A DNA stretch of 43,413 nucleotides from Chlamydiota bacterium (lineage in GTDB: Bacteria; Chlamydiota; Chlamydiia; Chlamydiales; JAAKFR01), in NCBI GenBank assembly GCA_013287335.1, contig JABDDZ010000008.1, positions 1 to 43,413 of the forward strand, read 5' to 3'. A model generated the notes under the pieces. That model was not told the DNA's origin and ran no database searches. It saw only the letters and a program-made list of their open reading frames with translations. Below are positions 33,394 to 42,354 of this stretch, in pieces. The position numbers and the translations under genes are program-made. Position 1 is the stretch's first letter. Each line of letters begins with the position of its first letter.

Positions 33394-33603
33394 TTGCCGT
33401 TATGTGCCAAATATGTTTTTGTCATGCAGCTTGAAGATGAGATGAAAAAACAAAATCTTACGAAAGAAGAGCTGGCGAAAAGAATGGGAACAAGCCGCTC
33501 TTCTCTAAATCGGCTTCTTGATCCTCAACAACCTTCTAATTTGAAATCCCTAGTGAATGCCGCAGTGGCAATTGGACGTCATTTAAGAGTGAGTCTTATC
33601 TAA
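33394..33603 (+). CDS. Short XRE-type HTH protein, possibly a truncated antitoxin
   Basis: The helix-turn-helix is evident: QLEDEMKKQNLTKEELAKRMGTSRSSLNRLLDP, followed by NLKSLVNAAVAIGRHLRVSLI. This is the C-terminal two thirds of the small XRE antitoxins that usually follow RelE/HigB-like toxins. The segment before the HTH is short (TTG 33394 or ATG 33424 as start), an in-frame TAG lies just upstream, and no toxin gene is present, so it looks like an orphan or remnant. DNA binding is likely if it is expressed. It diverges from the cupin gene. Confidence 0.6.
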   Translation: MPLCAKYVFVMQLEDEMKKQNLTKEELAKRMGTSRSSLNRLLDPQQPSNLKSLVNAAVAIGRHLRVSLI

Positions 33604-33669
33604 CAAAATATTTTTAAATAGCAGAGGGGTAGCTTTTGGAGGTTTGGAGGGATTATTAAAAGAAGAAAA

Positions 33670-33699
33670 TTGACCTTTAATTCTTTAAAGAATTATTCT
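33670..33699 (+). promoter_or_regulatory. Likely suf operon promoter with palindrome
   Basis: TTGACC (33670-33675) as -35, 18-bp spacer and TATTCT (33694-33699) as a fair -10. The perfect 18-bp palindrome TAATTCTTTAAAGAATTA (33678-33695) fills the spacer and touches the -10, so it could be the operator for an iron, redox or cluster-sensing regulator. It ends 30 bp before the sufB ATG. Confidence 0.5.
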
Positions 33700-33725
33700 C
33701 TTACCGGTGCAATAATTAAATTCCA

Positions 33726-35168
33726 ATGCAAACAACAGAAGAACTTCTTAAAGAAAGATCTGAGTACAAATATGGATTTGTCACAGACGTTGAGACAGAG
33801 AAGATCCCTAAGGGTCTTAGTGTTGAGACGATCCACCTTATTTCGGAGAAAAAAAAGGAACCTGCCTTTCTGCTTGATTTTCGACTAAAGGCATATGAGA
33901 AGTGGCTTCAACTCAAAGAACCCAACTGGGGACACTTTTCCTATCCAAAAATTGACTATCAGAATATCTCCTACTACTCCGCACCCAAAAAAAAAGCAAA
34001 GCTTGGAAGTCTCGATGAAGTTGATCCCGAAATTTTAGCAACCTTTGTTAAGCTTGGTATTCCGGTCGATGAGCAGATGCGGCTAACAAACGTTGCTGTG
34101 GACATGGTCTTTGACTCTGTCTCCATCGGGACAACATTTCAAAAAAAACTGCAGGAGGCGGGGGTTGTCCTCTGCTCCATGACAGATGCTGCAGCTAACT
34201 ATCCAGAGCTCTTGCAAAAATATCTGGGAAGCGTTGTCCCCATTGGCGATAACTACTTTGCAGCTCTTAATTCGGCAGTCTTTTCCGATGGCTCCTTTGT
34301 CTATATTCCAAAAGGGGTCCGCTGCCCCATGGAGCTTTCAACCTATTTCCGCATTAATGATAAAGAGTCGGGCCAATTCGAAAGAACGCTGATTATTGCA
34401 GAGGCCGGCTCCTATGTCAGTTATCTCGAGGGATGCACAGCACCTGCATTCTCTCAAAACCAGCTCCATGCAGCTGTTGTTGAACTCATTGCCCTAGATA
34501 ATGCCGAGATTAAATACTCCACGGTCCAAAACTGGTATTCCGGTGATAGAGTCACAGGAGAGGGAGGCATTTTTAATTTTGTCACTAAAAGAGGCAAATG
34601 CCTTGGCCATCATTCGAAGATTTCCTGGACGCAAGTTGAAGCAGGAGCTGCCATTACCTGGAAGTATCCAAGCTGTATTTTGCAGGGTGACCATTCCGTC
34701 GGAGAGTTTTATTCCGTTGCACTGACAAATGGAAAGATGCGAGCCGACACAGGGACAAAAATGATCCACATCGGCAAAAACAGCCGTTCGACAATCATTT
34801 CCAAAGGAATTGCGGCTGATGAATCGACAAATACCTACCGCGGTCTTGTGGAGATCCATCATAAAGCCGAAGGGGCGCGCAATTATACCCAGTGCGATTC
34901 GATGCTTGTTGGTAATAAGTGTTCGGCAAACACCTTTCCGACAATTGAAATGGGAGGAAATAGGGGATCTGTTGAGCATGAGGCCTCCACTTGTAAGATG
35001 AATGAGGAGCAGCTCTTCTACTTTCAATCGCGGGGCATTAGCCGCGAAGATGCCATTAACCTTGTCGTCAATGGATTTTGTAAGGAGGTCTTCCGAGAGC
35101 TTCCTCTTGAGTTTGCAGCCGAAGCGCAAAAACTTTTATCATTAAAACTTGAAAATTCCGTAGGTTGA
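33726..35168 (+). CDS. sufB: Fe-S cluster assembly scaffold SufB
   Basis: Core of the SufBCD complex on which Fe-S clusters are built. Family landmarks: [15 protein letters not shown] near the N-terminus, [36 protein letters not shown], the beta-helix core, [18 protein letters not shown] (with a conserved Cys) and [22 protein letters not shown], typical of SufB C-termini. Length 480 aa is usual. First gene of sufB-sufC-sufD-sufS, with 3 bp to sufC. No good Shine-Dalgarno sequence precedes the ATG, but the N-terminus aligns well. No iscR-like regulator or sufE/sufU sulfur carrier lies nearby. Confidence 0.96.
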   Translation: MQTTEELLKERSEYKYGFVTDVETEKIPKGLSVETIHLISEKKKEPAFLLDFRLKAYEKWLQLKEPNWGHFSYPKIDYQNISYYSAPKKKAKLGSLDEVDPEILATFVKLGIPVDEQMRLTNVAVDMVFDSVSIGTTFQKKLQEAGVVLCSMTDAAANYPELLQKYLGSVVPIGDNYFAALNSAVFSDGSFVYIPKGVRCPMELSTYFRINDKESGQFERTLIIAEAGSYVSYLEGCTAPAFSQNQLHAAVVELIALDNAEIKYSTVQNWYSGDRVTGEGGIFNFVTKRGKCLGHHSKISWTQVEAGAAITWKYPSCILQGDHSVGEFYSVALTNGKMRADTGTKMIHIGKNSRSTIISKGIAADESTNTYRGLVEIHHKAEGARNYTQCDSMLVGNKCSANTFPTIEMGGNRGSVEHEASTCKMNEEQLFYFQSRGISREDAINLVVNGFCKEVFRELPLEFAAEAQKLLSLKLENSVG

Positions 35169-35171
35169 TTT

Positions 35172-35927
35172 ATGCTTATCATTGAAAATCTATGGGCAGC
35201 ATCTGAGGGAAAGCAGATCCTTAAGGGACTGAATCTCACTGTCAATGCAGGTGAAGTCCATGCTATCATGGGACCTAATGGGGCGGGCAAGTCAACGCTT
35301 GCTAAAATCTTAGCTGGTGATCCCGCCTACGAGGTAACAGAGGGGAAAGTGACATTTTGCGGGCAGGATCTATTAGAAAAAGAACCCCATGAACGCTCCT
35401 GGCTCGGCCTTTTTATGGGTTTTCAATACCCTCCCGAAATTCCGGGAGTGACAACCGAACAGTTTCTTTTTCATGCAGTCAATGCAAAACGCAAATTCCA
35501 AAATGAAGTCCCTCTCTCCGAAGAGGTTTTTGAGGAGATGCTCTTAGAAAAAATGGGCCCCCTCGAGATGAAAGAAGAGTTTCGTAAACGATGCATCAAC
35601 GAGGGATTTTCCGGCGGCGAGAAGAAAAGAAATGAAATTTTGCAAATGGCCCTTTTAGATCCAAAACTCGCTATTTTGGATGAGACTGACTCGGGGCTTG
35701 ATATTGACGCAATGCGCATTGTTGCAGCCGGGGTGAACCATCTTAGGAATAAAGAAAAAGCGCTTTTACTCATCACCCACTATCAGCGTCTTTTAGAATA
35801 TATCATTCCCGATTTTGTCCATGTTGTGATTGATGGCAAAATCATTCTCTCCGGAGATAAGGCTCTTGCTCTTGAGCTAGAGAAGAGGGGATATGATTGG
35901 CTAACCCACGAGATAGACGCAAAATGA
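35172..35927 (+). CDS. sufC: Fe-S assembly ATPase SufC
   Basis: ABC-type ATPase that drives the SufBCD scaffold; it is not a transporter. Walker A GPNGAGKST (about 36-44), Q-loop in FMGFQYP, the SufC-type signature FSGGEKKRNEILQM, Walker B LAILDETDSGLD with catalytic Glu, and the H-loop ITHYQR. 251 aa, as usual for the family. It follows sufB after 3 bp, and its TGA overlaps the sufD ATG (ATGA). Confidence 0.97.
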   Translation: MLIIENLWAASEGKQILKGLNLTVNAGEVHAIMGPNGAGKSTLAKILAGDPAYEVTEGKVTFCGQDLLEKEPHERSWLGLFMGFQYPPEIPGVTTEQFLFHAVNAKRKFQNEVPLSEEVFEEMLLEKMGPLEMKEEFRKRCINEGFSGGEKKRNEILQMALLDPKLAILDETDSGLDIDAMRIVAAGVNHLRNKEKALLLITHYQRLLEYIIPDFVHVVIDGKIILSGDKALALELEKRGYDWLTHEIDAK

Positions 35928-37180
35928 CCCAACAGATAGAAAAAGACCTTCAAGTTTTTTTTGAAAAAGAGGCAGAGAGTTCCCTCTTTTCCCCTTTTCA
36001 ACAAAAGGCATGGACGCAATTTCAAAGCATGGGTCTACCGACGCGTAAAAATCCCGCATTTAAATACATTCCCTTAAAGGATCTCTACTCAAAAACATTT
36101 GACTTCTCACCTCCTCAGGAACTTCATCCCAATATCTCTGCCCTCATTTACCCCGAATGTCAGAATTCCTTTGTTACCTTTTTAAATGGAGTTTTCTCCC
36201 CCACTCTCTCCAATCTTACAGAATGCGAGGGGCTTTCTCTTCTCTCCTTTGATGAGGCTTCGCAAAAATATCAGACATTTCTCCATAATCGCATGACCAA
36301 AGCTGTAGCCAGCGAAGAAGACCCCTTTGCACTCCTGAATTATGCTTTTTCTAAGAGGGGGGCATTTATCTACATCTCTCCAAAAAAAGAAGTTATAAGG
36401 CCTCTTCAAATTCTCCTCCTTACAACACATGAAAACTCTTTTGTCTTTCCACGCCTCCATCTTTTTGGAGGAAAAGGGTCATTTATCAATCTTCTCCTCT
36501 CGCACGATGGGCAAAATAAGAGCATCACCGATGCGCTCATAGATATCACACTGGAAGAGGATGCTAAAATAAATGTGAATCTGATCGAGCAGAATGCACT
36601 TAGCAGCGGACTAATTTTTAGCTGCCGCGCAACTCTTAAAGAGAGAAGCACGCTCACATCCGTTGCAGCAACCGCGGGAGCTTCTCTCTCACGCCATGAC
36701 TACCATATCTCTCTTTTGGGCGAAGGGGCGGGGTGTGATATATCGGGCGCGTGGGTTTTAAAAGAAAAGTGCCAGCACCATGTGCGGACCTTTGTGCATC
36801 ATAGAGCAGAAAAGACACATTCCAGACAAAAGTTTAAGGGAGTCCTTAATGACTTCTCCCGCTCGAGTTTTGAAGGGATGATCTTTGTCGATTCCATAGC
36901 ACAAAAAACAGAGGCCTACCAGGTTAATAATAATCTTCTTCTCTCGGAAAAGGCTTATGCTTATACAAGGCCCAATTTAGAGGTCTTTGCAGATGATGTC
37001 AAAGCCTCGCATGGAGCCACTATTGGACAAATTAATGGTGATCAGCTCTTTTACCTTAAGGCGCGTGGCATAGATGAGGAGCTTGCTAAAATGCTTCTGG
37101 TGCGGGGCTTTACCCAAGAGGTGATAGAAAAGATCTCCTCTCCCTCCTGTCGCCAAAGAGCCTATACCTCCCTAAATTAA
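35924..37180 (+). CDS. sufD: Fe-S assembly protein SufD
   Basis: Partner of SufB in the SufBC2D complex, thought to help iron entry. Beta-helix family protein of 418 aa. The recognisable C-terminal part reads EAYQVNNNLLLSEKAYAYTRPNLEVFADDVKASHGATIGQ, with the conserved His of SHGAT, then DQLFYLKARGIDEELAKMLLVRGF. The N-terminal GLPTRKNPAFKYIPLKDL is also family-like. I start at ATG 35924, overlapping the sufC stop; a start 27 nt earlier lies within sufC. The stop codon directly abuts the sufS ATG. Confidence 0.94.
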   Translation: MTQQIEKDLQVFFEKEAESSLFSPFQQKAWTQFQSMGLPTRKNPAFKYIPLKDLYSKTFDFSPPQELHPNISALIYPECQNSFVTFLNGVFSPTLSNLTECEGLSLLSFDEASQKYQTFLHNRMTKAVASEEDPFALLNYAFSKRGAFIYISPKKEVIRPLQILLLTTHENSFVFPRLHLFGGKGSFINLLLSHDGQNKSITDALIDITLEEDAKINVNLIEQNALSSGLIFSCRATLKERSTLTSVAATAGASLSRHDYHISLLGEGAGCDISGAWVLKEKCQHHVRTFVHHRAEKTHSRQKFKGVLNDFSRSSFEGMIFVDSIAQKTEAYQVNNNLLLSEKAYAYTRPNLEVFADDVKASHGATIGQINGDQLFYLKARGIDEELAKMLLVRGFTQEVIEKISSPSCRQRAYTSLN

Positions 37181-38380
37181 ATGGACCTCTTTCGTAAAGA
37201 TTTCCCCCTCCTGCACGCGCAGAAAGAGTTGATCTATCTAGATTCTGCCGCAACTACTCAGAAGCCCGCCTCTGTCATCGATGCGATTTCCCGGTTCTAC
37301 CAGGAACAGTATGGAACTGTCCATCGTGGGGTCTATGACCTATCAATCGAAGCAACTCGCCTCTACTCTGAGGTGCGTGAAAAGGTAAAAAGGTTTATTG
37401 GCGCCAAATCCACAGAAGAGATCATTTTTACAAGAGGAACAACAGCCGGGATTAACCTAATTGCCAGGTCTCTCGCGCGTGGGTTTTTACAAAAAGGAGA
37501 TGAGATCCTTTTAAGTGTTGCTGAGCACCACTCCAATCTTCTTCCCTGGCAGATGATCGCAGAGGAAATGGGAGTAATTCTTAAATTTATCCCCATTACA
37601 GATGAGGGAGCTCTCGATATGGAAGCCCTGACTCATCTTCTCAATGGAAATGTCAAAGTGGTCTCCCTGCCACATATCTTTAATGTGTTGGGGACAATTA
37701 ACCCAATTAAAGAGATCGCATCTCTCGCTCATAAAATGGGAGCGCTTCTAGTTGTAGATGGGGCGCAAGGGGCTCCTCATCTTCCCCTTAATGTTCAGGA
37801 TCTCGATGCAGATTTCTACCTTTTTTCGGGGCATAAGCTCTATGGTCCTACAGGAGTGGGGGTGCTCTTTGGAAAGTACTCACTTCTTGAGAGGATGCCT
37901 CCCATTGAGGGGGGAGGGGATATGATCTCTCAGGTTACCCTCAAACACTCTACCTATGCTGCTCCCCCTTTACGATTTGAAGCGGGCACTCCCATGATTG
38001 CCGAAGTGATTGGCCTGGGGGCTGCAATCGACTATCTTGAGGCAATTTGTATGGAAAAGATCGCAGCTTGGGAAAACACCCTGCTCCAACACGCCCTTGC
38101 TCACTTCCAAAACATTCAAGGTATCAAAATTTTAGGAACGGCCCTTCCTAAAAGTGGCATTGTAAGCTTTACAATTGATAAGGTGCACCCATTAGACCTT
38201 GCCACCCTTCTGAATTGCAAAGGGGTTGCCATTCGCTCCGGGCACCTCTGCAGCCAACCCACCATGCAACGCTTTGGCATCACCTCCTGCGCGCGCATCT
38301 CTTTTGCTCTCTACAACACCCTCTCTGATATTGACCAATTTTTTAAAAAATTAAATATCACACTTTCTCTTCTTTCATAG
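37181..38380 (+). CDS. sufS: Cysteine desulfurase SufS
   Basis: PLP enzyme that takes sulfur from cysteine for cluster assembly. The PLP lysine is K219 in FSGHKLYGPTG; HHSNLLPWQ and VDGAQGAPHLPL (PLP Asp) are intact. The persulfide-forming C357 lies in RSGHLCSQP, in the short active-site loop typical of group II (SufS/CsdA) enzymes. 399 aa, normal length. Last gene of the suf set, abutting sufD with no ribosome-binding site of its own visible, so probably coupled. Group II enzymes usually need SufE or SufU as acceptor; neither is in the window. Confidence 0.96.
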   Translation: MDLFRKDFPLLHAQKELIYLDSAATTQKPASVIDAISRFYQEQYGTVHRGVYDLSIEATRLYSEVREKVKRFIGAKSTEEIIFTRGTTAGINLIARSLARGFLQKGDEILLSVAEHHSNLLPWQMIAEEMGVILKFIPITDEGALDMEALTHLLNGNVKVVSLPHIFNVLGTINPIKEIASLAHKMGALLVVDGAQGAPHLPLNVQDLDADFYLFSGHKLYGPTGVGVLFGKYSLLERMPPIEGGGDMISQVTLKHSTYAAPPLRFEAGTPMIAEVIGLGAAIDYLEAICMEKIAAWENTLLQHALAHFQNIQGIKILGTALPKSGIVSFTIDKVHPLDLATLLNCKGVAIRSGHLCSQPTMQRFGITSCARISFALYNTLSDIDQFFKKLNITLSLLS

Positions 38381-38465
38381 ATTTTTCAAAATAATTATAA
38401 GTTAATAATTAATTAACATTAATCTACTATAATTATTAATACATAATAAAAAATATAGGTAATTT

Positions 38466-38927
38466 ATGATGGATAATCCTGTAATACTCTTAGGTTGCGC
38501 AACAATTGGCAACGTAGCATTTGGAGCAGTCTGTGGCGGTTCTGCACTCCTTGGTCTGGGGCTTGCTCTTCACAGCGTTTCCTTGATAGCAGGTGGGGTC
38601 GCCTTAGCTAGTGCGATTCCTGCAGTCTCTCTTCTCATTGGAGGGGCTTTAGCGGTTAAACATTTGTGGAGTCGCTACAGTGATTGGAGAGAAACACTCA
38701 GAGCACTGCCTGCAGATACCTCAACAAAAAAAGCACACGAATTTGGATGGACACCTGCGCCGGCAATAGATCGTGAGCGAATTGAGAAAATTACGAATGC
38801 CTCCGATTTGCATGAATCTAACCATCATGGAGATTACTTTAATATGGTGCGTAGCGCGAGGTCTACTCTTGACGATAATAATTCTTTTACTCGATCTATA
38901 GGCCGCGGCGATGACAACACTCTATAA
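38466..38927 (+). CDS. Candidate Inc protein, 153 aa
   Basis: Not recognised. The N-terminal half is nearly all hydrophobic (VILLGCATIGNVAFGAVCGG, LLGLGLALHSVSLIAGGVAL, AIPAVSLLIGGALAV), enough for one or two membrane hairpins with very short loops. The C-terminal 80 residues are polar (SRYSDWRETLRALPAD onward, ending GRGDDNTL). Without a signal peptide this fits an Inc-type effector. TAGGT lies 6 nt before the ATG; a second ATG follows directly. The 85-bp AT-rich upstream region holds ATTAATTAAC, similar to that before the Inc-like gene at 11353. Confidence 0.6.
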   Translation: MMDNPVILLGCATIGNVAFGAVCGGSALLGLGLALHSVSLIAGGVALASAIPAVSLLIGGALAVKHLWSRYSDWRETLRALPADTSTKKAHEFGWTPAPAIDRERIEKITNASDLHESNHHGDYFNMVRSARSTLDDNNSFTRSIGRGDDNTL

Positions 38928-38933
38928 TAAGGG

Positions 38934-39656
38934 TTAAAAGAAGGCTTTCACGAGAGAGAATGTTCTTTTAGTCCAATGAAAGGGGCTGGCGGGAGTTGAG
39001 AGATTATCTGCCGGGATGCGTGAGAGGGGACGCAGGGAGGAGTTCCAGGAAAAATTGGTGGCCGATCCTATCCGAAAAGAGTAGGGGTAGTGCTCTCTTA
39101 CTTTAGCATGGACAACTCCGTTCATTCTGCCAAAGGGATAGATAAAGCTTGAAATGGTTTGAGGGAGTCTCTCTTCAAGAATTTTTTTTGACTCCTCAAC
39201 CTCTTTTACAAGATCAAGATGTGGATAGGTGAGATTGGCATGGGTGTAGGAGTGAGAAGCTATCTCAACATGTCCGCTTTGGCACATCTCTTTTAGTTCT
39301 TCAAAAGTACAAAATGGGGCCTTTTCCATGTAGATTCCCTCTTGCATCGCTAAAGTGTAGGGAACAGCAAGGCGCGTTTCGGCGCTTACCCCGCTTTTTT
39401 CCAGAATATATTGTACAGGCACTCCTAATAATGCACGCAGGTTCCACTTTTGGAGCAGCGGAAAGACATAATGGTAAAAGTCAAAGGTCGCATCATCGAA
39501 GGTCAGACAAAGCGATGTAGATAACTTCTGAATGGGGTCGCCAGGCAGCACCACGGGATAATGATCTTTAATATATTCAAGATGAGAGGAGAGCATCTCT
39601 AAACTGTTCGCATGCTTTCCAATTCCAACACGATGGTACATTGTCGCAATCAGCAT
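38934..39656 (-). CDS. Polysaccharide deacetylase family protein
   Basis: NodB-type carbohydrate esterase (family 4). Motif 1 is LTFDDATFDF, with the catalytic/metal Asp pair; motif 2 is SHSYTHANL (H-x3-H metal ligands); FIYPFGRMN is close to motif 3. It opens MLIATMYHRVG, like other cytoplasmic or membrane-proximal deacetylases without a signal peptide. 240 aa. It overlaps the family 2 glycosyltransferase upstream by 7 nt, so both likely act in one pathway of envelope glycan or LPS modification. The substrate is not readable. Confidence 0.87.
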   Translation of the reverse strand: MLIATMYHRVGIGKHANSLEMLSSHLEYIKDHYPVVLPGDPIQKLSTSLCLTFDDATFDFYHYVFPLLQKWNLRALLGVPVQYILEKSGVSAETRLAVPYTLAMQEGIYMEKAPFCTFEELKEMCQSGHVEIASHSYTHANLTYPHLDLVKEVEESKKILEERLPQTISSFIYPFGRMNGVVHAKVREHYPYSFRIGSATNFSWNSSLRPLSRIPADNLSTPASPFHWTKRTFSLVKAFF

Positions 39657-40423
39657 AAACGGCTTTTGTTAAGATGATAGAGTTTTAAATATTTATAAAA
39701 GGCTGTATGTCCGTTATAGACTGATATCAAAAAACCCTCATAGCCCCCTAAAAACCCTCTTTTAAGAAAGAAAGATTTCAAAAATGCCCCCATGCCATGC
39801 CATGCGGCAATCCCTGGGGTTGACCGCTTCTTCCCATAATACTGCTCTGCAAAAAGGGTGGAGTAGCGCTCCATTTTTTTTAAAAAATCTGAAATCGTTG
39901 CATAAGGATAGTGGTGGATAGGATTTTGGAGTTTTTGTATTTTAAAACCTTTTTTTTCTATCCCCTCATGGACAAGGCTCGTGCAAAAAGCTGTTTTTTT
40001 CCTATGATAGAGCCGAATATGCTCCTCAGGATGCCAGCCGCACCATTTAATCCATTTATCATTGAAATAGTTTTGGAAGGGGATGGAGTAGAGTGTACCC
40101 TCCTCCAAAGAGAGGCTTTCGATCTCACTTACAAGTTGAGGAGAGGGCACCTCATCACAGTCGATTGATAAGATCCAATCATGTTTAGCCAGGTTTGCAG
40201 CTAAATTACGCGCCTCCCCAAATCCATTAAAGGGGATCTTATGAAGCGAGACATTTGAAAAATTTTTTGCAATAGCTAGCGTCTCATCTGTTGAGCCGGT
40301 ATCTGCAACAATGACCTCGTCAAAAGATTGCAGGGCCTTTAAGACTTGGGCCACGCAGCGCTCCCCATTTTTAACAATCATTACTACGCTAATCATTGTA
40401 ATATTTTTTTTATGACTCACCAT
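39650..40423 (-). CDS. Glycosyltransferase family 2 (WaaE/KdtX-like)
   Basis: GT-A fold sugar transferase. N-terminal MISVVMIVKNGER, VIVADTGSTDET (nucleotide site) and LSIDCDEVPS (DxD-like metal motif) are clear. The middle CGWHPEEHIRLYHRKK and VHEGI are seen in the WaaE/KdtX subgroup that adds glucose or another hexose to LPS inner core. ATG 40423 gives 257 aa; ATG 40396, at the conserved MISVVM, is the alternative start, and neither has a good ribosome-binding site. It is co-transcribed with the deacetylase (7-nt overlap) and divergent from the MFS gene. Confidence 0.86.
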   Translation of the reverse strand: MVSHKKNITMISVVMIVKNGERCVAQVLKALQSFDEVIVADTGSTDETLAIAKNFSNVSLHKIPFNGFGEARNLAANLAKHDWILSIDCDEVPSPQLVSEIESLSLEEGTLYSIPFQNYFNDKWIKWCGWHPEEHIRLYHRKKTAFCTSLVHEGIEKKGFKIQKLQNPIHHYPYATISDFLKKMERYSTLFAEQYYGKKRSTPGIAAWHGMGAFLKSFFLKRGFLGGYEGFLISVYNGHTAFYKYLKLYHLNKSRLC

Positions 40424-40490
40424 AACATTGCATCATTCTCTTTTAATAAGGTAAAATGCTTGTATTATGCTTAAGCGTAGCTTAAATTAA

Positions 40491-41732
40491 ATGAGTAAAT
40501 CAACCGATTTCATACAACATCGCCAGTTAGTTTTAACAAAAGCTGCCTTTTTGTGGACACAGATTTTAAAAGCCCCTTTCTGGGCTATTTATAATCTACT
40601 CCTCTTTATCCTTTATAAAGACCTGCATGCTACTCCTTTCCAGATAGCCCTCTTTATCATTCTCAAGCCGGTTGTCTCCCTCTTTTCCATCTATTGGGGC
40701 TCCTTTGTTAATAAACGCCCCGATAGGCTTGTCTCCAATATTGTTTGGGCCGGGGTAATTGGCTATCTCCCTTTTCTACTCTTCCCCATTTTTTACAACT
40801 CTTGGTTTGTTCTTTTTGGAGCTGCTCTTTTTATGATGATGCATCGGGGGGTTGTGCCTGCCTGGATGGAAATTTTAAAATTGAATTTACCAAAAGGTGT
40901 CAAAGAGAGAGTTTTTTCTCTTGGCTCTATTGTTTCCTATATTGTCGGAGCTATTCTGCCGCTTGTTATTGGACCTCTGCTTGACCACTACTCTGTTGCT
41001 TGGCGCTGGATTTTTGCAATCACCTCACTTTTGGGAATATCCACTCTTTTTTTTCAGCGCAAGATTCCCATTCACTCTACTTCCCCCGCTCAGGTGGAAG
41101 CTCAACCTATCCGCTATCATTTTTTTCAACCTTGGAAAAGTGCTCTTGCGCTCCTCTTACAGCGTCCCGATTTCCGCTGCTACCAGATTGGTTTTATGGT
41201 TTTTGCAGGGTCGGGGCTCATGGTGATGCAGCCTGCTTTACCCAAATTCTTTGTAGATGTTTTGGGTCTTTCTTATACTGAATTATCGATAGCTCTCCTC
41301 ATTTGCAAAGGGGCAGGTTTTGTGTTGACATCTCCCCTTTGGGCTCGTGGGATGTCGAAATTTGATTTTTTCCGTCTTAGCTGCTTCGTAACAACAGCTG
41401 GGGCTCTTTTCCCACTCATTCTAATTTTTGGAAAGCTCCATGTGAGCTTTATCTATCTGGCTTATCTAGCTTACGGTATTATGCAAGCAGGTTCGGAACT
41501 TGTTTGGCATTTTGCCGGCCCCTATTTTGCAAAGGAGCAGGATAGTTCTGCCTATAGCAATCTCAGTGTTCTAGCTGTTGGCGTACGGGGGCTTATCATT
41601 CCGCTTATCGGCACAGGTCTTATCTTCTTTATTCCTGCCAGTGGAATCTTACTCTTTGGGGCTCTGCTCTGCCTTTCCGGCACTCTCTACATGAACCACT
41701 TCAGCAAAAATGTTGCCTCCGTAAGAAGTTAG
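40491..41732 (+). CDS. MFS transporter
   Basis: About 12 membrane spans over 413 residues, with a central loop near residues 195-215 separating two halves of six spans. The loop between spans 2 and 3 (WGSFVNKRPDRLVS) resembles the MFS motif A region with basic residues. The first helix is preceded by KSTDFIQHRQLVLTKAAFLWTQI. Substrate unknown; I see no close likeness to sugar, nucleotide or drug porters. Chlamydial ATP/ADP translocases are a different family and do not match. Its transcript ends at a terminator at 41796-41826. Confidence 0.82.
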   Translation: MSKSTDFIQHRQLVLTKAAFLWTQILKAPFWAIYNLLLFILYKDLHATPFQIALFIILKPVVSLFSIYWGSFVNKRPDRLVSNIVWAGVIGYLPFLLFPIFYNSWFVLFGAALFMMMHRGVVPAWMEILKLNLPKGVKERVFSLGSIVSYIVGAILPLVIGPLLDHYSVAWRWIFAITSLLGISTLFFQRKIPIHSTSPAQVEAQPIRYHFFQPWKSALALLLQRPDFRCYQIGFMVFAGSGLMVMQPALPKFFVDVLGLSYTELSIALLICKGAGFVLTSPLWARGMSKFDFFRLSCFVTTAGALFPLILIFGKLHVSFIYLAYLAYGIMQAGSELVWHFAGPYFAKEQDSSAYSNLSVLAVGVRGLIIPLIGTGLIFFIPASGILLFGALLCLSGTLYMNHFSKNVASVRS

Positions 41733-41795
41733 TTTAAAAAAAATCCAATCGTGCCCGTGCCCGAAAATAGATTGCTTAATCCAAATTAAAGCATA

Positions 41796-41826
41796 AAACC
41801 CACCCGGATGTCCGGATGGGTTTTTT
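41796..41826. terminator. Bidirectional terminator after the MFS gene
   Basis: AAACCCACCCGGA, short loop, TCCGGATGGGTTTTTT: an 11-bp stem with one mismatch and a T-run. It stands between the MFS gene and the convergent small gene on the other strand, and the reverse reading also ends in T bases. Confidence 0.75.
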
Positions 41827-41847
41827 ATCTTAAGCAGAGGTGAAAAT

Positions 41848-42265
41848 CTAAAAGGAAATGGTTATTTTCCCTTTGATCACAACGACCTCCTCCTTGCAAT
41901 GATCGCCAAGGAAGGAGGATTCTATTGTGAAGGGTTGCATTTTAAATAGATCAAGCTCTTCGCAAGAGCTATCCCTTTCCAAAACAGCAACCGATTCACC
42001 CCCACTTTTCGGATCAGCCGAAAAGGCTTGGGTGTAGGTATTCAATTTATGACTCCCTTCTATCCAATAATTGGATAGGTTAGGAGAGGAAAACAGTTTT
42101 CTCTCCCTCAAATTATTCCAAACCATACCAGGAATCAAGCCAATAGAGCGAAAAATGCCTAAGCTTGAGGAGTATCTCCCGATATGTTTCAATTTCCTAT
42201 TGCTTCCAAAATCCCAATGGTTGTGGCTTCGAGCGAGATTTAAAAAACCTCTTACTATCTCTCAT
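41848..42265 (-). pseudogene. Small hypothetical gene, apparently frameshifted near its start
   Basis: The long frame (41848-42192) encodes 114 aa with no ATG; its only start is TTG 42192. It stays open further upstream and reads plausible protein there (ARSHNHWDFGSNRKLKHIG). A better start, ATG 42265 with GGGGGTGA upstream, opens a frame that ends after 22 codons at 42197. Removing one T from the run of six (plus-strand A-run 42242-42247) would join them into one protein of about 137 aa. The C-terminal part (CKEEVVVIKGKITISF) looks structured. No family recognised. Alternatives: a real mutation, a base error, or a 22-codon leader coupled to a TTG start. Confidence 0.5.
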
Positions 42266-42354
42266 TTCACCCCCTTTTTGCTCATGTGATCCACTGTAAT
42301 TGGGTGTTCAAGCCTTTAAAATAAAAGACTTGGAAAAATGCCCTAATATAAGGC

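Noticed and set aside
34494-35129. Long open frame (211 codons) antisense to sufB
   Set aside because: sufB is certain on the other strand; the antisense translation is Cys- and Arg-rich with no domain and no ribosome site.
41748-41764. Short GTGCCC tandem (CGTGCCCGTGCCCG)
   Set aside because: Only two units; too short to call a repeat array.
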